From contig JAKQLB010000369.1 in assembly GCA_029567375.1 (NCBI GenBank), positions 1 to 45,294 on the forward strand: a stretch of DNA of 45,294 nucleotides. Reading direction: 5' to 3'. Positions 34,598-42,288 of this stretch are shown here, in pieces. A program made the position numbers and the translations under genes. The first letter of the stretch is position 1. Every line of letters begins with the position of its first letter. The notes below the pieces were generated by a model. The model was not told the DNA's origin, did no database searches, and saw only the letters and a list, made by a program, of their open reading frames with translations. The stretch comes from Bacteroidota bacterium. Lineage in GTDB: Bacteria > Bacteroidota > Bacteroidia > Bacteroidales > UBA932.

Positions 34598-36442
34598 ATG
34601 ATGAGGGAAAGATTCATATCGGGTTACGACCATTTTGTACTACCATTCATGGTGGGCATGATATTCGTTCTCCTCTGGTGCATTATCGGAGTTATCAAGA
34701 TTATGGTCCAGCTTGAGCGCAAAGATCGCATCAAAGTTTATAAGTCTTTGGTCAATCCCGTGATAATGGGTAAGAATGTTCGCGACTGGTTTGGAGATTG
34801 TCTGTTCCACGTTAAGCTCTGGAGACGCAATAAGGTGTTGGGATATATGCACTCCAGTATTGCTTTCGGCTGGTTTATGCTCATAGTCATCGGTCATATC
34901 GAGACATTCCTCTATATTCCCGAAAGAGGCGGATTGTTCTATTATCCCATATTTTTCCGCTACTTCATGGCAGTCGAAAGTACAACCCTCAAGGGTTCGC
35001 TACTCTTCTTCCTTATGGACTTTTTCCTGCTTGTGGTTCTCAGCGGTATAATTCTGGCCATTATCAAACGTTTCCGTTCCAAGTTGATGGGAATGCGTAG
35101 AACCACAAAGCTCACTCTCCTGGATCGCGTCGGCCTCTATTCACTCTGGGCAATATTTCCATTGAGGCTGATAGCGGAAGGATTTACCGCAGGTGTAGGT
35201 GGTGGAAGTTTCCTCACCGTACCTGTCAATTGGCTCTTTGCCAGTATCCTCAGCAAACCGGAGAACTTCACGATCGCCTGGTGGGCCTACTCGATAGCAC
35301 TGGGCACCTTTATGATAGTGCTGCCATATACCAGATATATGCATATTCCCGCGGAGTTCTTCTTGATTCCTCTCAAAAACGCCGGCATTAAAGTACGCAG
35401 ACCGCGCAAAGGCTACGCTTTGGCAGAACTCTACTCCTGCCCCAGCTGCGGAGTTTGTCTGGATGCCTGCCCTATGAGTGTCGATAAAGCGGGACTCAAG
35501 AATACCACCGTCTATTATATACGTCAGGTCAAAAGAAGAAATCAGCCGCGTGCGCTGGCAATTGCCGATAAGTGTCTGATGTGTGGCAAGTGTTCTGTTC
35601 TCTGCCCCATCAATATCTCAGCCATCGATCTCCGTTTGGCGCTACGCAAGCAACAGCCCTACAATATAGAACACGACTTCAGCTACCTCGACAAAATCCC
35701 TAATGAAGCATTGACATCAGCAATCTCAGTCGGCGGAGAAAAAGTACTCTACTATTCCGGCTGTATGAGCTCTTTGACACCGATGGTGTCTCAATCAGTA
35801 CAGAAGGTGCTCACAACGGCGGGGATAGATTTCACCCTAATGGATGAGCAAGGAACTATATGTTGCGGAAGACCGCTGTTGCTCTCAGGCCGCACGGAAG
35901 AGGCAAAGGCACTTATAGAGAAGAATGAACAGATAATTAAGGAAAGCGGTGCTCCTATACTGCTGGTATCTTGTGCTATCTGTTACAGAATATTCAAAGA
36001 GGATTATGATCTGAATGGAGTTCAGGTGATGCACTATACCGAGTATTTTGAACAACTGGCTGCTGAAGGAGTCATAAAGTTAAGAAAACAGGAGAAGCTT
36101 AAATATGTATATCATGATCCCTGCGAACTAGGTCGTGGCTGCGGCATCTATGAGGCTCCCCGCAAGGCTCTGGCCAGGGTTGCCAACCTCGTACCGGCTG
36201 CAAAAGAACGTAAGGAAAGTATATGCTGCGGAGGCTCTCTTGGCAGTCTGACGCTAACTCATGAAGAGAGAGGACGCATCACGGAGAATTCCATCCGCAA
36301 CCTTACCGCCAACTCTCCCGATAGGATTGTGACTGCATGTCCGCTCTGTATGAAGACCTTCAGCAGACAATCAGAGATTAAAGTTGTAGACTTTGCCCAG
36401 GTAATTGCCGAGAATTTGGTCGAAAAAGAAAAAGAAGAATAA
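34598..36442 (+). CDS. HdrE-HdrD-like fusion, membrane heme/iron-sulfur subunit
   Basis: A 614-residue fusion. Residues 1-250 hold about five membrane helices (near 14-36, 83-105, 133-157, 178-198, 227-246) resembling HdrE/NarI cytochrome b, with His85, His100 and His249 as possible heme ligands. A dicluster ferredoxin region follows (Cys281, 284, 287, 291; Cys326, 329, 332, 336). Two full CCG domains then match HdrD: Cys389, 422-423, 459, 462 and Cys509, 543-544, 581, 584. In methanosarcinas HdrE and HdrD are separate and reduce heterodisulfide with methanophenazine; here menaquinone is the likely partner. It sits 12 bases before the cysteate-synthase gene. Confidence 0.88.
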   Translation: MMRERFISGYDHFVLPFMVGMIFVLLWCIIGVIKIMVQLERKDRIKVYKSLVNPVIMGKNVRDWFGDCLFHVKLWRRNKVLGYMHSSIAFGWFMLIVIGHIETFLYIPERGGLFYYPIFFRYFMAVESTTLKGSLLFFLMDFFLLVVLSGIILAIIKRFRSKLMGMRRTTKLTLLDRVGLYSLWAIFPLRLIAEGFTAGVGGGSFLTVPVNWLFASILSKPENFTIAWWAYSIALGTFMIVLPYTRYMHIPAEFFLIPLKNAGIKVRRPRKGYALAELYSCPSCGVCLDACPMSVDKAGLKNTTVYYIRQVKRRNQPRALAIADKCLMCGKCSVLCPINISAIDLRLALRKQQPYNIEHDFSYLDKIPNEALTSAISVGGEKVLYYSGCMSSLTPMVSQSVQKVLTTAGIDFTLMDEQGTICCGRPLLLSGRTEEAKALIEKNEQIIKESGAPILLVSCAICYRIFKEDYDLNGVQVMHYTEYFEQLAAEGVIKLRKQEKLKYVYHDPCELGRGCGIYEAPRKALARVANLVPAAKERKESICCGGSLGSLTLTHEERGRITENSIRNLTANSPDRIVTACPLCMKTFSRQSEIKVVDFAQVIAENLVEKEKEE

Positions 36443-36454
36443 AATAAAAACGCT

Positions 36455-37741
36455 ATGAAGAATTTCAAACCCACAAAGTACGTACTTGAAAATTTGGCTA
36501 CCGGCCGCAGATTTGAAGACACAGGTTGGCTTCTGGAAGACCCACAAGGGGAAGGACCCTCACTCATCAGAGCCATTTACGAAAAGAAACAGATAGAATT
36601 TGGAAGTCAGGAAGAGGGCATCTACCGTTTTGCCGACTGGCTTCCCATCAACCACACACTCAAAGGTTCTGCTGCAACACAAACCTACAAAAGTAAGGCC
36701 CTTGCTTCGGAACTGGGTCTACCCAATCTCTATATTTCTTTTTCCGGCTACTGGCCGGAGAAGGGTGCATTTATGACCACCGGTTCATTCAAGGAGACAG
36801 AGGCCTATTCTGTATGTGGCAGGCTCTCTCACAATAAGAAAGGGGTATTGGTAGTGGCCTCGGCAGGTAACACGGCCAGATCATTTGCAAAAGTATGCTC
36901 CGAAAACAACATTCCGCTACTATTAAGTGTTCCTGAAGACAATATTGATGCTTTGTGGTTTGAAAAACCTATCAACGACTGCGTTAAGCTTATCTCCTCA
37001 CCCAAAGGCAGCGACTATTACGACGCCATAGCTCTTGCCGACAAAGTCTGCACATCCGAGATGTTTTTTGCCGAAGGCGGAGCAAAGAATGTAGCCCGCA
37101 GGGATGGTATGGGTACGACCGTGCTTTCTGCGGCTGAGGTAATCGGACGTATTCCCGACTGCTATTTCCAATCCATAGGAAGTGGCACAGGCGCTATTGC
37201 CGCCTGGGAGGCCAATTTACGTCTGATAGAAGACGGCCGTTTCGGCAACCATAAGATGAAACTTTTCCCCTCGCAAAATATTCCCTTCACACCCATGTAT
37301 GATGCGTGGAAAGCCGGCAGCAAAACCCTCCTGCCGATGAATGACGAAGAGGCGCGCATTAAGGCAACTGCTATCGATGCCAAAGTGCTTTCCAATAGAA
37401 GACCTCCTTACGCTGTGCGTGGAGGCCTCTATGATGCAATGTGCGATGCTGGAGGAGATGTTGAACTGGCGGATAACAACGATATCAAAGAGATGCAGGC
37501 ACTCTTCCTGCGTACCGAGGGGATCGATATTCATCCGGCATCTGCCGTAGCCACAAAAGGTATGATCAATGCCTTTAATGCAGGTAAAATGCCGAAAGAT
37601 GCGATTACTATGCTAAATATTACGGGCGGAGGAGAAGAGCGTTTCAAACGCGACCATAAGATTGTTTACCTCAAGCCCTCCCTCATCGCGCTGGCTTCAG
37701 ACGAAGGAATAATCACCAGAGTTGAAAATCTGTTTAAGTAA
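36455..37741 (+). CDS. Cysteate synthase homologue (PLP, threonine-synthase fold)
   Basis: A 428-residue fold-type II PLP enzyme. Lys113 in TTGSFKETE is the Schiff-base residue, SAGNT (136-140) and GSGTG (242-246) bind substrate and cofactor phosphate, and GYWPEKGAF, EGGAKNVARRDGMGT and NRRPPYAVRGGLYDA agree with the cysteate synthase family as I recall it from Methanosarcina. That enzyme makes L-cysteate from O-phosphoserine and sulfite for coenzyme M. The N-terminal cysteine-rich strand of the archaeal protein is absent. In Bacteroidota cysteate feeds sulfonolipids such as capnine. It is the last gene of the hdr operon. A plain threonine synthase is less likely given these motifs. Confidence 0.87.
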   Translation: MKNFKPTKYVLENLATGRRFEDTGWLLEDPQGEGPSLIRAIYEKKQIEFGSQEEGIYRFADWLPINHTLKGSAATQTYKSKALASELGLPNLYISFSGYWPEKGAFMTTGSFKETEAYSVCGRLSHNKKGVLVVASAGNTARSFAKVCSENNIPLLLSVPEDNIDALWFEKPINDCVKLISSPKGSDYYDAIALADKVCTSEMFFAEGGAKNVARRDGMGTTVLSAAEVIGRIPDCYFQSIGSGTGAIAAWEANLRLIEDGRFGNHKMKLFPSQNIPFTPMYDAWKAGSKTLLPMNDEEARIKATAIDAKVLSNRRPPYAVRGGLYDAMCDAGGDVELADNNDIKEMQALFLRTEGIDIHPASAVATKGMINAFNAGKMPKDAITMLNITGGGEERFKRDHKIVYLKPSLIALASDEGIITRVENLFK

Positions 37742-37745
37742 TCTC

Positions 37746-39482
37746 TTAAAGAGTAGATTTCTTTTTCTGTTCGCTTATCATCACTATCTCGGTAGCTTTG
37801 GCCAGAGCAGGGATGATGTGTGAGAATACATGATCTCTGCCTATTTCATGAAGTAAACCGAACTTTTCTATGGAGTCATAGACATTGTCCTGGACGCCGG
37901 AAAGAATAAGCTTTATGCCGGCCTTTTTTGAACGTTTGTAGAGGCTGCGAAGGTTATTGATTCCGGTCGAATCGATGAAAGGCACCTTGCGCATGCGTAT
38001 GATACGAACTTTGAGATGACCTTTTTTGGTAGAGCGGTCAACCTCGTCGATCTTACTGGCAAGTCCGAAAAAGAAAGGTCCGTCGATTTCAAAAATTTCC
38101 ACACCATCAGGAACGGATAGTTGTTCGGTACTCTCCAGTTGGGCTCTTTCTTCATTCTCGGTTGCAGCCAGATAGTCACTCTCGAGAACCGTGATTGAGG
38201 AGGTTTCGGAAACACGCTTAACAAAGAGAATGATAGCCATCAAGAGCCCCACCTCAATTGCAACTGTCAAATCGACCAATACGGTCAGGAAAAATGTAAT
38301 CAGCAACACTATCACATCTGCTCGGTCTCCTTTGAGCAAATACTTGAATGTCCTCCATTCACTCATATTGTAGGCCACCATGACCAGGATTGCTGCAAGA
38401 CAAGAGAGCGGAATATAGATGGCATAGGGCATGAGGAAAAGGAAAATCAGCAGAAGCACGAGGGAGTGAATAATACCAGCGACAGGAGTCTTTCCACCGT
38501 TGTTGATATTGGTCATTGTACGTGCAAGAGCTCCGGTTGCCGGAATACCGCCGAAAAGAGGGGTAATGATGTTTGTTATACCCTGTCCTATGAGCTCAGT
38601 ATTGGAATTGTGACGCTTGCCGGTGGCACCGTCCGCAACCATTGCTGCAAGAAGCGACTCTATTGCACATAGAAAGGCAATGGTAAATGCAGGCTGGAAG
38701 AGTTTGACAGCTGTATCAAGAGTAATTTTGGGAGCTACGGGCTCGGGAATGGCTATTCCGCCCGCAAGTTCGGGAAATTTGCTGCCAATTGTGGCAAATT
38801 CGAGTCCGGCAAAACGGGAAAGTATCAGCGAAATGAATGTTCCCACAATAATGGCAATCAGTGAACCGGGCACTTTCTTAGTAACTCGAGGCCAGAAAAT
38901 GATTATCGCTAAACAGAATAGTGACATCAGGGTTTCTGCGATGGAGATCGATCCCAGATTGCTGAAATAGCAACCCCACTTGGCCAGGAAACTTGAAGGT
39001 ACTTCCGCTATTGTCAGTCCGAAGAAATCTTTAATCTGGGTGGAGAATATAGTTACGGCAATACCCGAAGTAAAACCTATTACTATGGGATAAGGAATAA
39101 ACTTGATTAACGTACCGAGTTTGAAAACGCCCATTAGCACCAGCATGATACCTGCTAATATGGTGGATATTATCAACCCCTGAATGCCGAAGTCACCAAC
39201 AATACCGGCTACTATTACGATAAAAGCTCCGGTAGGACCTCCTATTAAAAAATTGGAACCTCCCAAAAGTGATGTGAGGAAGCCCGCGACGACGGCAGTA
39301 ATCAGACCCTGCTGAGGGGTAACTCCCGAAGCAATACCAAAAGCAATTGCTAGCGGTAAAGCCACTATACCTACAATTACACCTGCAATGAAGTCCTGTA
39401 TAAAGGTCTCTTTATTGTAATTACCTTTCTTAAAAAGTTCGAAAAATTTGGGCCTGAAGAGCTGTGACAGTCTGGTTTTCAT
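37746..39482 (-). CDS. SulP/SLC26 family anion transporter with STAS domain
   Basis: A 578-residue permease. The sulfate-transporter domain (about 25-420) has ten or more hydrophobic helices, beginning DFIAGVIVGIVALPLAIAFGIASG. A cytoplasmic STAS domain covers about 455-570 (IFEIDGPFFFGLASKIDEV and the PFIDSTGINNL loop). The family moves sulfate, bicarbonate, fumarate or other anions; the substrate cannot be told from sequence. It converges with the cysteate-synthase gene with only four bases between stops. An exact -7 box lies 43 bases upstream of its ATG, facing the atoE promoter. Confidence 0.9.
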   Translation of the reverse strand: MKTRLSQLFRPKFFELFKKGNYNKETFIQDFIAGVIVGIVALPLAIAFGIASGVTPQQGLITAVVAGFLTSLLGGSNFLIGGPTGAFIVIVAGIVGDFGIQGLIISTILAGIMLVLMGVFKLGTLIKFIPYPIVIGFTSGIAVTIFSTQIKDFFGLTIAEVPSSFLAKWGCYFSNLGSISIAETLMSLFCLAIIIFWPRVTKKVPGSLIAIIVGTFISLILSRFAGLEFATIGSKFPELAGGIAIPEPVAPKITLDTAVKLFQPAFTIAFLCAIESLLAAMVADGATGKRHNSNTELIGQGITNIITPLFGGIPATGALARTMTNINNGGKTPVAGIIHSLVLLLIFLFLMPYAIYIPLSCLAAILVMVAYNMSEWRTFKYLLKGDRADVIVLLITFFLTVLVDLTVAIEVGLLMAIILFVKRVSETSSITVLESDYLAATENEERAQLESTEQLSVPDGVEIFEIDGPFFFGLASKIDEVDRSTKKGHLKVRIIRMRKVPFIDSTGINNLRSLYKRSKKAGIKLILSGVQDNVYDSIEKFGLLHEIGRDHVFSHIIPALAKATEIVMISEQKKKSTL

Positions 39483-39525
39483 CTGAAATGCTAAATAAGT
39501 CCGGTTATTTTTGAGAATTTGAGCA

Positions 39526-39533
39526 CAAAAGTA
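39526..39533 (-). promoter_or_regulatory. -7 element for the SulP gene
   Basis: The minus strand reads TACTTTTG, an exact TAnnTTTG, 43 bases before the start at 39482. Confidence 0.5.
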
Positions 39534-39545
39534 TCCAATTTAAAC

Positions 39546-39553
39546 TAACTTTG
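39546..39553 (+). promoter_or_regulatory. -7 element for atoE
   Basis: TAACTTTG is an exact TAnnTTTG, 26 bases before the atoE ATG. A TTTG at 39518-39521 lies 24 bases upstream, slightly long for a -33 element. The divergent SulP box is only 12 bases away. Confidence 0.5.
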
Positions 39554-39579
39554 AAAATTAATTATCAAAAGCCTGTATT

Positions 39580-40932
39580 ATGTTCAGAAAAATGGTCAAC
39601 GCCAGTGTGCGCTTAGTACAGAGATATTTGCCGGAGCCTTTCATTTTTGCTCTGTTGCTGACTTTTATTTCATTTGCGGTGGCGATGCCTGTATGCCGAC
39701 AGACACCTTTGGAAGTATTGACCAATTGGGGCAATGGAGTATGGGGATTGCTTGCTTTTTCGATGCAAATGGCACTTGTCCTCGTATGCGGTTCTACTTT
39801 AGCCGATGCACCGGCCATTAAAAAGGGACTTAACAAACTGGCTTCCATGCCCAAAAGACCTGTTGGGGCGATTGCTCTGGTTTCTTTAGTTTCGGCACTT
39901 GCCTGCTGGATCAACTGGGGTTTCGGCCTTATCATAGGAGTCGTATTCGCAAAGTCCATTGCACGCAAAATGCGTGGTGTAGATTATCGTCTGCTGATTG
40001 CCTCTGCATATAGCGGGTTTGTGGTATGGCACGGAGGTATCTCCGGTTCCATTCCTTTGGCACTCGCCACGCCGGGCGATGCACTGGCTACGGTTACAAT
40101 GGGTGTAGTTACGGAACCGATTGCCATCAGTAATACCATTCTCTCGCTTTACAACCTGGCAATTTCCGCAATTGTCATCATTTCCTTGGTAATGGTCAAT
40201 TCTCTCATGCATCCGAAGGGCAAAGGTGTGGTAGAGGTAGATCCGAGACTCCTTGAAGAAGAAGAGGATGAGAGATCATTCAAACCTTCAACTCCGGCCG
40301 AGAAGGCCGAAAACAGTATGGTAATTTCCATTATCATATCTTTAATGGGATTTGCCTTCCTGATAATGAAGCTCTTCGTACGCGGTGAATCTCTGGATTT
40401 AAACTCTGTGATAATGCTATTCCTTTTCCTCGGAATTGTATTTCACAAAACCCCTATAGCCTATGTCAAATCACTCAATAAAGCAGCCGTAGGCAGTGCG
40501 GGTATCTTGCTCCAATTTCCATTTTATGCCGGTATCATGGGTATAATGACGGGAACTTCTGCAGAAGGTATTTCACTTGCAGGAGAGATCAGCCATCTTT
40601 GCGTCAGTGTTTCCAACGAACATACATTCCCTCTCCTGACCTTTCTAAGCGCAGGTCTGGTTAATATATTCATTCCTTCCGGCGGAGGACAATGGGCCGT
40701 TCAGGGACCTATTATGATGCCGGCCGGAGCTGCCCTGGGAGTTTCTCCCGCCATTACGGGAATGGCGATTGCCTGGGGTGATGCCTGGACAAATCTGATA
40801 CAGCCTTTCTGGGCCATTCCCGCACTTGCAATAGCCAAACTCGGAGCCAGAGATATAATGGGATATTGCCTGATAAATCTTTTGATTTCAGGCATAATTA
40901 TCTGTTTGGGATTCTTACTCTGGGCTCTCTGA
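39580..40932 (+). CDS. atoE: AtoE-type short-chain fatty acid permease
   Basis: A 450-residue integral membrane protein of the short-chain fatty acid transporter family. It opens with RYLPEPFIFALLLTFISF, has the GNGVWGLLAFSMQMALVLVCG segment and the family's WHGGISGSIPLALATPGD and NIFIPSGGGQWAVQGPI motifs. A hydrophilic loop around residues 208-245 divides the two halves. It would carry acetoacetate, butyrate or related acids across the inner membrane, which fits a fermenter. Length matches the family and no key segment is missing. It is a single-gene unit; a heptamer repeat region begins at its stop codon. Confidence 0.92.
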   Translation: MFRKMVNASVRLVQRYLPEPFIFALLLTFISFAVAMPVCRQTPLEVLTNWGNGVWGLLAFSMQMALVLVCGSTLADAPAIKKGLNKLASMPKRPVGAIALVSLVSALACWINWGFGLIIGVVFAKSIARKMRGVDYRLLIASAYSGFVVWHGGISGSIPLALATPGDALATVTMGVVTEPIAISNTILSLYNLAISAIVIISLVMVNSLMHPKGKGVVEVDPRLLEEEEDERSFKPSTPAEKAENSMVISIIISLMGFAFLIMKLFVRGESLDLNSVIMLFLFLGIVFHKTPIAYVKSLNKAAVGSAGILLQFPFYAGIMGIMTGTSAEGISLAGEISHLCVSVSNEHTFPLLTFLSAGLVNIFIPSGGGQWAVQGPIMMPAGAALGVSPAITGMAIAWGDAWTNLIQPFWAIPALAIAKLGARDIMGYCLINLLISGIIICLGFLLWAL

Positions 40933-41034
40933 CTCCGGACCCGGAACTCGGAACTCAGGACTCTCCGACTCCGGACCCGGAACTCGGAATTCGGAGCTCA
41001 GAACAACATATTCAGAACTACATACTCTGAACTC
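40931..41034. repeat. Heptamer-like repeat block in a convergent gap
   Basis: The whole gap between the atoE and M19 dipeptidase stops is repetitive, with recurring seven-base units such as GGAACTC, AGGACTC, CGGAACT and CGGAATT. A perfect 23-base direct repeat occurs at 40931-40953 and 40967-40989. The minus strand is rich in GAGTTC words. There is no clear simple hairpin terminator. Confidence 0.8.
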
Positions 41035-42123
41035 TCATCGCTGCTCTTCAGCGTACCGTTCTACTTCTTCAAACACTCGGAGAAAATTGGCTCCCCAAAT
41101 TTTTATGATCTCTTCATCGGAGAAACCCTCTTCGATAAGACGTTTTGTCAGATTGTGATACTCACTCATATCCTTGCAACCGATGACTCCGCCACCGCCG
41201 TCAAAATCACTGCCGACTCCTACATGATCAATCCCCACAAGGTCTATGATATAATACAGGTGATTCATGAAATCATCCAACGAAGCAGCACTGTAATCAG
41301 GGCCGTAACGAAGTAGCCAGGCATCAAGGGCCAGATGTACCACGCCGCCCTTTTCAGCAATGGCGACAATCTCTTCATCAGTAAGATTGCGTGAGAGTTC
41401 ACGCACGGAGAAAGCACAGGAATGACTTGCAATAATGGGCGTTTTGCTCACCTGCGTGGCCTGAAGCGTAGCATCTCTCGAAGCGTGCGACAAGTCAACC
41501 ACAATACCGAGACGATTCATCTCGGCAATTGCCGCTCTTCCGAAATCGGAAAGGCCCCCGTGCAATTTAACTTTTGTGGTTCCTGCATCGGCTATGGCAT
41601 TATTGCCGTTGTGTGTAAGCCCTATCATTCTCACCCCTTGGTCATAATAGTATTGAACCAGCGGAAGTGAATCGCCCAGACAGCAGGCATTCTCTATCGA
41701 AAGAAAAAGTGAAACCTTCCCTGACTTCTTAAGAGCCTTCATCTCCTTTATAGAGGTGGCAACAGCCCCGAGTTCGCTGTTCTGCTCCGCATATTGCTTG
41801 AGTAACAATATCAATGTATCGGCATATTCGCGCGCAAAACGGTGAAACTCCGGGTCGATAGGTCCCTGGTCCTGATAGGCTGCAAAGAAAGCAGCATCCA
41901 ATCCACCATCTTGCATCTGCTGAAATGAGACCTGTCCTCCTTTAACGCCGAAATCACCATCCGGATGAGCAAGCCACATTGAAAAATCGTTGTGAGTATC
42001 AATTGTGAACATCTTTTTGTGAAGGCGCGCAACTCTTGCATCAACCGTCTCCTCAGCGCAACCCGAAGAAAACAACGCTGTTAAAACCACTAAAACTACC
42101 GAAATAAATCTTCTCTTTTGCAT
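41035..42123 (-). CDS. M19-family membrane dipeptidase, lipoprotein
   Basis: A 362-residue lipoprotein: a signal peptide ends in LFSSGC with lipidated Cys22. The renal-dipeptidase zinc site is present: His44 and Asp46 in DTHND, the Glu of SIENAC, and His residues in LSHAS and ASHSC. GLTHNGNNAIAD and GVGSDFDGGGG are also family signatures. It cleaves dipeptides, including some with D-residues, at the cell surface or in the periplasm. Together with the C69 enzyme it points to dipeptide scavenging. The 148-base gap upstream is AT-rich, then carries a repeat; I see no exact -7 box there. Confidence 0.93.
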   Translation of the reverse strand: MQKRRFISVVLVVLTALFSSGCAEETVDARVARLHKKMFTIDTHNDFSMWLAHPDGDFGVKGGQVSFQQMQDGGLDAAFFAAYQDQGPIDPEFHRFAREYADTLILLLKQYAEQNSELGAVATSIKEMKALKKSGKVSLFLSIENACCLGDSLPLVQYYYDQGVRMIGLTHNGNNAIADAGTTKVKLHGGLSDFGRAAIAEMNRLGIVVDLSHASRDATLQATQVSKTPIIASHSCAFSVRELSRNLTDEEIVAIAEKGGVVHLALDAWLLRYGPDYSAASLDDFMNHLYYIIDLVGIDHVGVGSDFDGGGGVIGCKDMSEYHNLTKRLIEEGFSDEEIIKIWGANFLRVFEEVERYAEEQR

Positions 42124-42221
42124 TACTGTTTATTATATTAAATATTACTAACTGAAGCTTATTAATTATTTACTTAAAATAACTTAGCTTTAATTACTTA
42201 TTGCTAACTTTACTTACTCTA

Positions 42222-42288
42222 CCCCCCCCTCTCAACCCTTAACTCGTAACCCGTAACCCGCACCGCCCCTACTACACACTACACACTA
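42222..42288 (-). repeat. Poly-C tract and heptamer repeats at the folC 3' end
   Basis: A run of eight C (42222-42229) is followed by seven-base units TAACTCG, TAACCCG, TAACCCG, CACCGCC, CCTACTA, CACACTA and CACACTA (42240-42288). The folC stop codon (42272-42274) lies in the CCTACTA unit, so the last three residues of FolC (Cys-Ser-Val) are encoded by repeat. The CACACTA units are the same as those near 25221. Confidence 0.85.

Noticed and set aside
36455-37741. Plain threonine synthase
   Set aside because: Motifs such as GYWPEKGAF and EGGAKNVARRDGMGT agree with cysteate synthase; the fold alone is shared.
31453-37741. A methanogen-type CoM/CoB system transferred whole
   Set aside because: There is no Mcr, ComDE or hydrogenase-linked MvhD in the window, and HdrA is too short; only the gene families overlap.
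37748-37758. Hairpin between the cysteate synthase and SulP genes
   Set aside because: A five-base inverted repeat with almost no loop; too short to call a terminator.
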